Below are positions 40,547 through 50,400 of a DNA stretch of 64,000 nt, one piece after another; within the stretch, counting starts at the first letter, position 1; each line of letters begins with the position of its first letter. A program made the translations under genes and the position numbers. Under the pieces are notes generated by a model. The model saw only the letters and a list, made by a program, of their open reading frames with translations. It was not told where the DNA came from and searched no databases. Origin of the DNA: Marinomonas hwangdonensis (GTDB taxonomy: Bacteria > Pseudomonadota > Gammaproteobacteria > Pseudomonadales > Marinomonadaceae). The stretch is from NCBI RefSeq assembly GCF_003721245.1, contig NZ_RIZG01000001.1, forward strand, positions 496,001-560,000. The letters run 5' to 3'.

Positions 40547-43220
40547 GGCAAAGCGACCACAAATAGAGCCAGCTCGCTTTACTGGCCAGCTATCAGGCAT
40601 CAACACATTGCTCAACGCCATCCGCGAACAAATCCAGATCGATCAAGGTGACCGTGGTGACCCGCTAGACAGAGCGGTAAAGATTCGAGATTTAACCGAT
40701 GCAGGTGTGGCCGAGTTTCTTTTATCGAAGCGTGGCAAGGGCCAATACGCGACCGTAGTTGCACCGTCTGGCAATCAATTGGTTACTGCGGCCCCGCCAA
40801 ATCCTAAAAACCTACAAGCTAACCCAACCACGGCCAATGTCTATTTGACGTGGAACGCACCAAACTACCCTTACCATGCTTACACAGAAGTATGGCGCAG
40901 CACAGAAAACAACCTTTCTACCGCTGTAGACTTAGGGGCCAGACCCGCTTATCGATACTATACGGATGCTGTTGACCCAGGCAGGACGTTTTATTACTGG
41001 ATTCGCTTTGTTACGCATGCTGGTAAAAAGTCTGACTACAACGCTGTGGATGGCGTTAGCGCGACAACCAATCTTGATCCATCAGTAGTTCTTGAAACGC
41101 TGAATGACAAAATTACATCGAGCCAGCTTGTTCAGGGCCTACGTGATGAAATAGTAAAAATACCCACCATTGAAAACGCAATTCAGTCCGAAATTGCAGA
41201 CAGAGTGCTTGCAGTATCAAACGAAGTTCAGAACCGCTCTGAAGCGATTGCGCAAGAAAAACAACAAAGAATTGAAGCGATAGGTCAAGAGGCAGAGCAG
41301 CGAGCCAATAGCATACTTACTGAATCGCAAGATCGAATTAAGTCATTTCAAGCGCTTCAATCTATTGAAAGTCTTGTTGGCAATGATGCGCGAGAATTAA
41401 AAGCACTCGCTCGTATTTCTAATGAAGAAGTGGCTCGGATACAGCAGTACCAAGAGCTCACCGCCTACTATCAGACGTTAAGAAGCACGTCGTCGGCTCA
41501 AGTAAATAGGCTTGATGAAGCGATCGCAAACGAAAGCTCAGCGCGAGCGTCATCGATTACGGCGTTAACGGCTAAATTCGAAAGTGACTTAGGGGTTGCA
41601 AGGGATTCAGCAGTTGAAGAGGCGATCAATGTAATAGCGACCGATGAAAGTGTTATTGCCGAGGTGCTTAATAAAATATCTGCGGCAGACACAACCGGAT
41701 GGGCAACAACAACCTATGTAAATAATAATGCAGTCACTCCATTAAATGCGTTATCAAGCAGAACCAGTACGCTTGAGAGTCAGTATCAATCCATCGACAG
41801 TACCTATTTGTCACAATCAAACTTTGCAGACTGGCAACAAACATACACGGCAGACCAAACAGCAACGGCAGAGCGCCTAGATTCACTTGAATCGTCAGTA
41901 ACGGACCCAACCACGGGACTATCAAGCAAAGCCAGTGTGAGCCAGCTAACACAAGCTAAAAACGATATTTATAACAGCTCTGTTTCGCAATTCGGGAGCA
42001 TTGATGCCAAGTTTCGGAGCCAGCAAAGTGACATTAATGCGCGTGCGACCCAAACGGAAGTGAACGATATAGCGGCTGGAATAGATGACGCCAGCATTAA
42101 ACGTCTATCTCAAGCCGTCGCAACTCTTAAACAAGCAAGCTTTGATGCTCAAGCACAACAACTCAAAAGCATTGATCAGTCTGTTAATGCCGATAGGGCG
42201 CAAATAAGCCGCCTTGATCGTATCGAGTCCGAATACAAGACAGGACTAAGCTCTGCCAGCGCATCCATAACTCAAGCACAAAGAACATTTGCTGATGAAT
42301 TATCTTCATTGGCCGAAGTGGTTGAGCAGTACGAAGCGGCATATGAAACAGATAAAGCAACGACTCTTGCAACTAAAACAGACGTTAATGAGATAGCAGC
42401 TTGGCTTGATGGTGCAAGCGTTAAGAGACTATCCCACGTTATCACTGTGCTAAAACAGTCAAATTTTGAAGCACAGACTCAAAATATTAAAAATATCGAG
42501 CAGTCCTCAAAAGCCGATCGTTCCCAAATAACACGATATGAACGGCTAGAGTCCGAATACAAATCAGGATTAAGTGCAACAAAAGCGTCTATTACCGAAC
42601 TGTCAGAGCTTGTAAGCACAGAGACAACGGCAAGAGCTACGGCGATAACCCAGATTGAAACAACCATAAATAATCAAACTGCAACAATTGAACAGCAAGC
42701 GAAAAGCATTGACGGTTTACGTGCAAACTGGACAGTAAAATTTCAGATAGACGACAACGGGGTAAGACGAGTCTCAGGTTTTGGCCTTATTGCTGATGGT
42801 CAAAGCACAGGCGCACACTTTGACGTTGATCAATTTAGCATATCAAAGCCTGGCGCTGATGCGCTGGACTTTTCCGTTGCCGATGTCCCTCAACCAGACG
42901 GCACAACAAAACGCATGGTGGTGATGGATGCGGCCAGCCTGGTGAACTTGGTGGTCACCAACGCAATGATTGAAAATATTTCTGCTGACAAGATAACGGC
43001 TGGAAAAATCAACTCCCTTCGAATTGATACGGACACGCTTACGGTCAGAAAAGTTCGGTCTTCTAATTACATTCCCAATCAGACAGGCGTTCGATTGGAT
43101 GATGACGGATCGTTTGAACTGAACTCAAGCACAAGCGATGGTCGGGTTCAGCAAGACGGTGACGGCATCAAAGTTTTCGACAGAAACGGCACTCTACGAG
43201 TAAAAATAGGAAGGTTATAA
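40539..43220 (+). CDS. tail tip protein with FN3 and long coiled coil, J/DUF1983-like C-terminus
   Basis: 893 residues. A fibronectin type III-like domain lies at about 85-175 (PKNLQANPTTANVYLTWNAP). A long alpha-helical coiled coil covers about 180-720 and includes a near-duplicate segment (about 503-575 and 613-685). The C-terminal part (VKFQIDDNGVRRVSGFGLIA, ENISADKITAGKINSL) matches the DUF1983/J C-terminal region of siphophage host-specificity proteins. Its presence in a podovirus-like set is a mosaic trait. It probably recognises the host surface. Confidence 0.75.
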   Translation: MAKAKRPQIEPARFTGQLSGINTLLNAIREQIQIDQGDRGDPLDRAVKIRDLTDAGVAEFLLSKRGKGQYATVVAPSGNQLVTAAPPNPKNLQANPTTANVYLTWNAPNYPYHAYTEVWRSTENNLSTAVDLGARPAYRYYTDAVDPGRTFYYWIRFVTHAGKKSDYNAVDGVSATTNLDPSVVLETLNDKITSSQLVQGLRDEIVKIPTIENAIQSEIADRVLAVSNEVQNRSEAIAQEKQQRIEAIGQEAEQRANSILTESQDRIKSFQALQSIESLVGNDARELKALARISNEEVARIQQYQELTAYYQTLRSTSSAQVNRLDEAIANESSARASSITALTAKFESDLGVARDSAVEEAINVIATDESVIAEVLNKISAADTTGWATTTYVNNNAVTPLNALSSRTSTLESQYQSIDSTYLSQSNFADWQQTYTADQTATAERLDSLESSVTDPTTGLSSKASVSQLTQAKNDIYNSSVSQFGSIDAKFRSQQSDINARATQTEVNDIAAGIDDASIKRLSQAVATLKQASFDAQAQQLKSIDQSVNADRAQISRLDRIESEYKTGLSSASASITQAQRTFADELSSLAEVVEQYEAAYETDKATTLATKTDVNEIAAWLDGASVKRLSHVITVLKQSNFEAQTQNIKNIEQSSKADRSQITRYERLESEYKSGLSATKASITELSELVSTETTARATAITQIETTINNQTATIEQQAKSIDGLRANWTVKFQIDDNGVRRVSGFGLIADGQSTGAHFDVDQFSISKPGADALDFSVADVPQPDGTTKRMVVMDAASLVNLVVTNAMIENISADKITAGKINSLRIDTDTLTVRKVRSSNYIPNQTGVRLDDDGSFELNSSTSDGRVQQDGDGIKVFDRNGTLRVKIGRL

Positions 43221-43558
43221 TGACTGAATACATTTACGACATTATCAAAGGTCAAAAAAAAGTTGTTCCGCTTACTTTTAGCGACAGCAATGGCGAAAAA
43301 CTAAACTTCGAATCTTGTGCGTTTTCTTTCGCTATTGATGTGCTTAACGAGAGCGGGGAAACCATAGAAACAATAGAAGAAAATAGTGTTCAAGCTGCGG
43401 ACGGTGAGCCAGGCAAGATCAATATTACTTTTACGCCAGAGTTCACCAGCACATTAAAAGAAGGGGTGCATAGGTTTAGGATCAAGACGAATTTCAGCTC
43501 TCCAAATGGGGATATGATAACCATCACAAACGATCCGATAAGAGTATTAAATGGCTGA
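43220..43558 (+). CDS. small beta-rich tail protein (BppU-like)
   Basis: 112 residues. DIIKGQKKVVPLTFSDSNGE, then a two-sheet pattern ending GDMITITNDPIRVLNG resembles the N-terminal domain of baseplate BppU-type proteins. It begins one base after the J-like gene and overlaps the next by 8 bp, so it is likely part of the host-recognition tip. Confidence 0.45.
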   Translation: MTEYIYDIIKGQKKVVPLTFSDSNGEKLNFESCAFSFAIDVLNESGETIETIEENSVQAADGEPGKINITFTPEFTSTLKEGVHRFRIKTNFSSPNGDMITITNDPIRVLNG

Positions 43559-43898
43559 GTATGGGTTTGTAACTTACACCGCTGGCGGGTCAGAAGGGTT
43601 TAAGTTAAGTACGCGAATCACCAAAAAAGTGCTTGATGTTGTTGTTGGCGCGAACGACTCGGGCACCTTGCGGTTCGACATACCGGACAACCTTCATGTT
43701 GCTATAACAGTTGTTCAGCTGGATGGCGATTCGAATATGAGACATTACCCGCATAAAGTTACGTTCGATGTGGGGGCGCGAGTTGTGTCTTATTCACCTA
43801 GTGTTACTTATGATTCAAATTTAGATCGTTTTCCAGAATGGTGTAAGCCAGCAAGAAGCCGATCAGCGATCATTATTTACGCATTTGTGCCGGGGTAA
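43551..43898 (+). CDS. small tail-tip protein, possible paralogue of the next gene's N-terminus
   Basis: 115 residues, beta-rich. MAEYGFVTYTAGGSEGFKLS has the same layout as the N-terminus of the 316-residue protein that follows (YGFEVTINNTQVKLDDQYRN). Both continue with KKV/KKS strands. They may be related receptor-binding units. No family recognised. Confidence 0.45.
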   Translation: MAEYGFVTYTAGGSEGFKLSTRITKKVLDVVVGANDSGTLRFDIPDNLHVAITVVQLDGDSNMRHYPHKVTFDVGARVVSYSPSVTYDSNLDRFPEWCKPARSRSAIIIYAFVPG

Positions 43899-43901
43899 AA
43901 A

Positions 43902-44852
43902 ATGACTTACGGCTTTGAAGTAACAATCAACAACACTCAGGTTAAATTAGATGACCAGTATAGAAACATTGTTCTTTTGGGTAAAAAGTCTGTTTGGCTG
44001 ACAACGGGATACCGTGAGGTATCATTTAGCGAGTTTGCGCACACAAATATGACGGTAGCCATTAGGCATTTAGGTTTTGGTATTTCTTTTCTAGGTTATA
44101 TTTTTAGCGGAGGGCGTAGGGTAGGCGTTAGGCTTTACGTGAGTGGATCGGGTACCGCCAACTTTGCTGTTTTGGTGCCATTCTATACGCTGCCGGAAGA
44201 AGGTTGTGGAATCATACTTTATGACGAAAATGGCACTCAGAAATTTCACTCAGACCATACTTACATGGACGTTAAAAACACGGGATATATTAGTAGTGGC
44301 GGAATGGCAACACAGCAGGATATGTACATTCTATGCAACCCTCAAAGCCCCAGCATTACGTTTTCATCGAGCGGGGGATCAACAACTTACCCAGTCACAG
44401 CTATGGTGCCTTATCAAGTATGTAATACGGCTTACAAGTATGAAACTGTTTGTAGCTACAAAAGCCCTACCTATCAATGCAGCTATGTTTTTGGGCAGGG
44501 CTATGTTTGTGGATTTTCAGGAGGCGGGTATAGCTGCGAAAGCAAGCTTGTGTCTTACCAAAGTTGTACCACGCTTTATAGGATGGAAATAGTGGGGTAC
44601 AGGACAGATAGCTGGGCAGAAGTAAGATGCACCAAAACACTCGGTTTAGTGTGGCAAGGAACGGACGGTTATCTAAGTCAAAGCTCAGTAACCCTCAACA
44701 ATAACCAAGTTGTTGACTCTTCTGTTGTGTACGGCAGCCACCTTTATTATCAGCAGTTAGGCTTCCCGCCCCCATACTATGCCGTGGTCAACACACCTGG
44801 AAACGCGACATCGTTTAGCGCGCCAATAATTACAACGAGAGCCATCGTTTAA
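43902..44852 (+). CDS. cysteine-rich putative receptor-binding protein
   Basis: 316 residues. The first ~135 are beta-rich. Residues about 145-245 contain seven cysteines in short C-x(9-12)-C spacing (CNTAYKYETVC, YQCSYVFGQGYVCGF, YSCESKLVSYQSC), with two more just before. Aromatic and Gly-rich. Disulfides suggest exposure outside the cell, as in a tail-tip adhesin. The last gene of the tail-tip group; the next gene is after a terminator. Unrecognised family. Confidence 0.5.
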   Translation: MTYGFEVTINNTQVKLDDQYRNIVLLGKKSVWLTTGYREVSFSEFAHTNMTVAIRHLGFGISFLGYIFSGGRRVGVRLYVSGSGTANFAVLVPFYTLPEEGCGIILYDENGTQKFHSDHTYMDVKNTGYISSGGMATQQDMYILCNPQSPSITFSSSGGSTTYPVTAMVPYQVCNTAYKYETVCSYKSPTYQCSYVFGQGYVCGFSGGGYSCESKLVSYQSCTTLYRMEIVGYRTDSWAEVRCTKTLGLVWQGTDGYLSQSSVTLNNNQVVDSSVVYGSHLYYQQLGFPPPYYAVVNTPGNATSFSAPIITTRAIV

Positions 44853-44945
44853 TTAGTGACCATATTGCTGACTTATGATAACGAATAAGCTATAGTTTTC
44901 CCATGCTGCCAAACGTGTAAGCAAACCAATTACCCTATCAAATAA

Positions 44946-44967
44946 CCGCCTTCTTGGCGGTTTTTTT
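44946..44967 (+). terminator. terminator after the tail-tip genes
   Basis: CCGCC-TTCTT-GGCGG with seven T. Confidence 0.9.
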
Positions 44968-44990
44968 GTGCCTAAAAAAAGGTATACGTC

Positions 44991-45494
44991 ATGAATACCC
45001 CTCAAGAAAATAAAGAGTTAATCCCATCAGAAGAGTTCATTAAGCAGGTTTTGGCGGGCAAGGTGAACGAGAAAATCGAAGAGCTAGAAGCGGAGCTGCT
45101 AACGCTTGAGCAAGTAGAAATGCCGGTGGAGCACCGATTTATAAACGGCATGTATGTTCGAGAAATAACAATCCCGAAAGGGACCATATTGACGGGTGCC
45201 GTGCATAAGTTCGATTACGTGGACATCATGTTAAGCGGTGACATAGCAGTGGCAACACCAGACGGAATAAAGCGTTTTCAGGGTGTGAATATTATGGATG
45301 GCAAGGCGGGAAGAAAACGCGCGGGTTATGCCTATGAAGATACTCACTGGGTAACAGTGCATAAAACCGATGAATCAAACCCTGAAAACATTGTGAAAGA
45401 GCTGACAGTTCGCACAATGAGTGAATACAAATCTTTGCCAGAATCGAACAAGCAGCCATCTATTGAAACCAAAGGGGGTCCGCTATGTCAGTAG
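44991..45494 (+). CDS. cupin-like hypothetical phage protein
   Basis: 167 residues. A helical N-terminus (EEFIKQVLAGKVNEKIEELE) precedes a beta-rich part with INGMYVREITIPKGTILTGA and HKFDYVDIMLSGDIAVATPD, resembling a single-domain cupin. Such proteins occur in podoviruses upstream of internal virion genes. Enzymatic role unknown. Overlaps the next gene by 10 bp. Confidence 0.55.
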   Translation: MNTPQENKELIPSEEFIKQVLAGKVNEKIEELEAELLTLEQVEMPVEHRFINGMYVREITIPKGTILTGAVHKFDYVDIMLSGDIAVATPDGIKRFQGVNIMDGKAGRKRAGYAYEDTHWVTVHKTDESNPENIVKELTVRTMSEYKSLPESNKQPSIETKGGPLCQ

Positions 45495-46207
45495 CCATCG
45501 CAGCAGTGGGTGTAACTGCCTTTTCTGCTTATAGCTCCAACAAAAACGCGAACAAATCCATGGACCAGCAAGGTGACGCGCTTGCATCTCAAAACGCTAT
45601 CGCTCAGCAGCAGCTTGATATGGCAAAGGAGCAGTACGATTACTATAAAACCACCTATCGACCACTAGAAGAAGAGGTTGTTGCTAACGCAGGGATTAGC
45701 AGTGCTGAGCAGCAAGAAATGGTCACGAAGGCGGGTTTAACAACGCAATCAGCCTTTGATAGTGCAGAAGCGTCTCGCAATCGAAACTTGCAGCGTATGG
45801 GGATTAACCCGAATTCTGGCGCCTACGCTGAGAACACTCGAAAGTCCGCGATATCCAAAGCCGTTGCTAAGGCCAATTCTCAAAACACGGCAAGAGCAAC
45901 CGCTGAGCAAATGGACTACAGCCAAAAAGTGGCGGCTGTGGGCCTTGGTAAAGGGCTGCCATCGTCGTCTGCTGGATTAATGAGTAGCGCGTCAAGCAAC
46001 TACGCTAACCAAGCCAGTGCCTATGGCACTCAAGCACAAATGTATGGACAGCAAACGTCGGGAGCAGTCCAAATGGGCATGGGTATAGCGGGGGCCGCTA
46101 TGGATTCTTATGGCTCATATGATGATCAGGGTAAGTGGAAAGGTTCTGCTGATGGTGAATTTAACCAAGGCAGGTTTGGCGCAGGTTTATTGGGGATTAA
46201 TCGATGA
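45485..46207 (+). CDS. internal virion / DNA ejection protein A
   Basis: 240 residues. A small-residue-rich N-terminus (AIAAVGVTAFSAYSS), a coiled region (QNAIAQQQLDMAKEQYDYYK) and a Gly/Ala/Ser-rich C-terminus (VQMGMGIAGAAMDSYGSY) fit podovirus internal proteins ejected with DNA. It overlaps the next gene by 4 bp and stands upstream of the giant protein, as in T7 gp14-15-16-like order. Confidence 0.6.
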   Translation: MSVAIAAVGVTAFSAYSSNKNANKSMDQQGDALASQNAIAQQQLDMAKEQYDYYKTTYRPLEEEVVANAGISSAEQQEMVTKAGLTTQSAFDSAEASRNRNLQRMGINPNSGAYAENTRKSAISKAVAKANSQNTARATAEQMDYSQKVAAVGLGKGLPSSSAGLMSSASSNYANQASAYGTQAQMYGQQTSGAVQMGMGIAGAAMDSYGSYDDQGKWKGSADGEFNQGRFGAGLLGINR

Positions 46208-47367
46208 GTTTTGGATTAGGATATTTAGCAGACGGCTTTCTAAAAGGCCAAGAGCGCAACAGAAACTGGGGACTACGCCAAAAGCAAGAAGAGCGAAGCC
46301 AAGCGGCAGATCAACGAGCTCAAGAGTCTCATGGTATCGGCATGCGAATTGGCGGTGTTAATGCTGCTATGGCTGAAGAAAAAATGACGCCAGAGGCAAT
46401 AACTCAAAGGCAAGAGATGGCAGGAATTGGCCTAGACGCAGCGAGGCAAAGCCTGACCAATGCGAAAGCACAAGGCATCGGCATTCAACAACAAAACACT
46501 GCTAGAGAGATTGAGCTGTCACCGGAGTATCAAAATTTTAAACAACAATCTCAAGAGCAAAGCATAAGGGCTGCGAAGTTGGACAATCAATACAAAGAAT
46601 ATCGCAACACCGAAGCAGGACAAAAAGTCAGCGAAGAAGCACTTGCCTGGGATAAGCGCATTTCTGACATTGTTAACCAAAAGGATGAGGCATTAGCGCA
46701 AGTTCAGCTCGCGGAGGCGCTGGACATGAAGCGTTACAGAATGATTCAGCTGATTAAGAGTGGCGACCCTATGGGGGCAGCCATGATGGTCAACATGTCA
46801 AAAGATAACAAGTTTGAAAACGTGGCCACTTTTGATATGACTAAAGATGGCGGGATTATTGGCTATGACACAAGCGGTAATGAAGTCGCCAGTATACCGG
46901 CTCAAGAAGTAAAAGGCGTGATTGAGCGCGTTAAGAGTCGTCAGCCAGCAGATAAAGAGTCGAAAATTACTATGGTACCTATTTATAACGATATGGGAGA
47001 TAAGATAGGTGAGCGTCCTGCTATTACTGAAACGGACTCAGCAACAGGCGAGCAATACATTAAGTACCTTGAAGAGCGAGACGAAGACCCCGATGTAATC
47101 AAACTCGCAAGACTCATGGTTGCGGCTGGAACGATGACAGTAGAAGAATTTGAAGAGGATTATGGCCCTTACGGCCAGTCAGGCCAGACGCAAGCCACTA
47201 ACCCTCAACGGCAAGCCGCACCAGACCCTTATTCAGTGGGCATACCACGACCAAAGCCAGCACCAACAACACCTACCCAGCCAGGCGGAATACTCCAGTC
47301 GTCCAGTGTGAATGAGCGATATTCGCGAAGCGTGCCATTAGATCCTAACGCCTCCCTGTATCGATAA
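46204..47367 (+). CDS. internal virion / DNA ejection protein B
   Basis: 387 residues, helical, Gln-rich (QKQEERSQAADQRAQESH, EYQNFKQQSQEQSIRAAKLD), with a Pro-rich C-terminus (PRPKPAPTTPTQPGGILQ). Such proteins form the core or channel of short-tailed phages. Position between protein A and the giant protein supports this. Followed by a terminator. Confidence 0.6.
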   Translation: MSFGLGYLADGFLKGQERNRNWGLRQKQEERSQAADQRAQESHGIGMRIGGVNAAMAEEKMTPEAITQRQEMAGIGLDAARQSLTNAKAQGIGIQQQNTAREIELSPEYQNFKQQSQEQSIRAAKLDNQYKEYRNTEAGQKVSEEALAWDKRISDIVNQKDEALAQVQLAEALDMKRYRMIQLIKSGDPMGAAMMVNMSKDNKFENVATFDMTKDGGIIGYDTSGNEVASIPAQEVKGVIERVKSRQPADKESKITMVPIYNDMGDKIGERPAITETDSATGEQYIKYLEERDEDPDVIKLARLMVAAGTMTVEEFEEDYGPYGQSGQTQATNPQRQAAPDPYSVGIPRPKPAPTTPTQPGGILQSSSVNERYSRSVPLDPNASLYR

Positions 47368-47398
47368 CACCTCATTGAATCAAACCAGTACATCACAA

Positions 47399-47423
47399 GC
47401 CGCCCAGAAGGGCGGCTTTTTTT
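47399..47423 (+). terminator. terminator just upstream of the giant gene
   Basis: GCCGCCC-AGAA-GGGCGGC with seven T, ending 12 bp before the start codon of the 3032-residue protein. Leaves no room for a promoter between, so read-through must feed the gene. Confidence 0.85.
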
Positions 47424-47435
47424 GTGGAGAACACC

Positions 47436-50400
47436 GTGGATAATCAGAAAAGACAAGAAATGGCGCGATTGGCCCAAATCCAAAAAAGAATTGAAAAAAG
47501 ATTAAGCGAAAAACGAGCGCTCAACGCACCAAAAGTAGAAAACGAACAAGGCTTTTTCGGTGACTCTGTTGATGCGCTGCAGCATGGTATTTTAAGTGGT
47601 GTTGCCGACCTAGCAGACGGTGCAAGATACCTAACCGGATCAGAGACGGCAGGTAAAGGTGCCGACTTGTTACGTAAGCAAGCAAACAACCAAATCGATC
47701 AAATGTCTGAAAGTGGCCGCGAGGCGTTCCAGAACTTTGGCGTGGAAGAAAACGACGGTAGTGTGCTGGGTTACGGCTTTAAAGAGGGTAGCAACGCAAA
47801 AGGTTTTGGCCTTAACTTTATCAGTGGATTGGGTAGCTTTGCGCCAACAATGGCCCCCGGATTTGGTGTTACTAAGGTCATCTCGGCGGCGGGCAAAGCA
47901 ACAGGAGTTGCAGGTAAAAGCGCTAAAGCGGCTACAGTGTTAGACAAAGGCGCTGATGTAGTAGGCTTTGGTGGTGTCGGTGCTGCGAGCATTGGCGGTT
48001 CTACAGGTAATCAAGCCTATGAAACCGTTGCTAATGCAGACTTTAATATCCTGAAAGACGCTGAAATTTTTCAGAATCGTTATTGGGAGTTACGAGACAC
48101 AAAAGAGCTGGACCATCCCGCAGCGTTAGAGCAGGCGCGTGAAAGCGTGGCGCGAGAGCTGGCAACCGAAGCGGCAAAAGATGGTGCCATTATGGGTGCG
48201 ATTACCCAGGGCGCACTTGGGCCAGTGATGGGTAAGCTATTCCGTGGTGAAGCTGGCGGTATTGGTAAAGCGGCCGCAACGGGTGCTATTACAGAAGGCT
48301 CACAAGAGTTTGTTGAAAGCGGTGGTCAAACAGCTATTTCTAACATGGCGGTTAATCCAGCGGTACCAACTAAAACAATGGATAATGTAATTGGCGATGC
48401 GCTGACAGGCGCCATTGTTGGTGGTCCAGTCGGTGGTGCTTTTGGTGCTTTTGGTGCCTCTGGCGCTTCTTTCAATCGTTTTCGTAAACCTAAAGACAAT
48501 ACAGATGATCAACTTAACCTCTCTGAGCAAGATCAAGGCTATCAAGCTGTAGAGCAACAGCTTGCCGAGATTGAAGGCTTGATGGTTGAAAATGGCGACA
48601 ACTTAACTGAATCTGAATTTGCAGAGCTTGAAGCAAAACGAAATGAGCTGCTTCAGCGACGAGCCGAACTGACTGGCGAGCAACCTATGGACTTTTCTGG
48701 CCCAGTAGAAAGCCAACAAACTCAACCAGAGCAGCTTGCTCTACCCAATCAAAATATCATCTATGGTGAGCGCCCAGAACCAAGCCAAGAGCAAATCCAG
48801 GCGCGTCAAAAGAACCAAGCAGCCTTTGAGGGGCAATTTGGTGAGCCACGGAATACAGGAAGAGAGGGTGAATACCTTGGTCAAGTCTTTCCTCAAGGCA
48901 CCGAGCAGCAGCAAGACGGCAATGTCTACGATGGCGAAGTGTTGCGCGATCCTTTGCCGCTTGAGGCTCCACAGAAGGTGGCTGATGTACTAGCGCTTGA
49001 AGACTCAGGAATCATTTATGGCGAAAAACCTGAAAGCAATGTTCGCCCCGCACGATCCGACGGTTTAACCGATCCATACACAGGGCCACAACCAAGCCGT
49101 AAAAATGACGATCCAGTTTATCAGGAAGTCAAACGTAAGCAGCAGTTGCTACAGCAGCAAGAACAGGAAGCAAAGCACTTACGTGATGATTTGAAAATAC
49201 GCCAGCAGGCAGAAAAACAGCAGTCTCAGCAGGTGCAGCTTGATGGCCTAGAAAGCAAGACTGAAATCAAGGCAGCGAAAGGCAACACCACAAAAGCCTA
49301 CACACCATCAAATCAGCCTGTAGATTTGCAATACCATATCGTTGACGCCAACGACTTGGTTACGAGCAATAACGAAGACCTGTCACCCAATCCAAGCTAC
49401 CCGCAAGCGCTACAGAACCGCGACCGAACAACAGACTCAAGCCGCGACCAAATCAATCGAATGGCAAACGGCCTGATCCCTGAAAAGCTAATTGAAAGCG
49501 CTGACGTATCGACGGGCGCGCCCATTGTTCGAAATGGTGTGGTTGAAAGCGGCAACGGTCGAACGCTAGCCATCCGAAAAGCGTACAGCGAAGGCAAGGC
49601 AGGGAATTACAAGAGCTACCTAGAGCAAAATGCAGAACGCTTTGGCATCAACCCTGATGAGTTGACTCAGTTTGAAAACCCCGTATTGGTTCGCCAGCGT
49701 CAAACAGAAATGACACCGGAGGAATTAACCGCTTATACCAAGGATGCCAACACGAGCGAAGGTCAAAGCTTGAAACCGTCGGAGCAAGCAAAATCCGATG
49801 CTCAGCGGATCCAAACTGAAGACTTGGATCTAGTGAACTTGCCTGAGTCGGGTGATGTAGCTGCACCTAGCAACAAAGCTTTTATCAGTAAATTTTTAGG
49901 GCGATTGAGCGACAATGAGCGAGCGGGGTTGGTTGGTAAAGATGGATCATTAACTCAGCAAGGCGCGACGCGCCTCCAAAATGCGATATTTGCTAAAGCC
50001 TATCAATCTAATGAGTTGATTGATGAAGCTACAGACTCTACGACAAGTGATGTGAAGGGCGTAACAAATGCCCTTGTAATCGCCGCACCTAATTACGCTA
50101 AGCTTAACGGTGATCTGCCAGAGCTAACAAAAACGATTGTGGATGCAGTTGCACTAATCAAGAAAAGCCGTCGGGACAATATTGCTCTTCAAGAATTAAC
50201 AAGTCAGTTTGATATTGAGAAGGGGGAGCCGGTTGATTCTGCGACATCTGATCTAGCCAATTTCTTGAATAACAACATTCGATCAGCAAAACGCATGGGC
50301 GATGGTCTATCATCATTAGCTATTCAGGCGAAATCAGCGCTCCAAAACTCCCAAAGTGAAGGCCTGTTCGGAACAGCGCCAGCACCTACAGCAAAAGGTT

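Noticed and set aside
33349-47423. Search for a tape measure gene or a slippery frameshift typical of tail chaperones
   Set aside because: None found; ORFs here match podovirus adaptor, fibre, nozzle and internal proteins.
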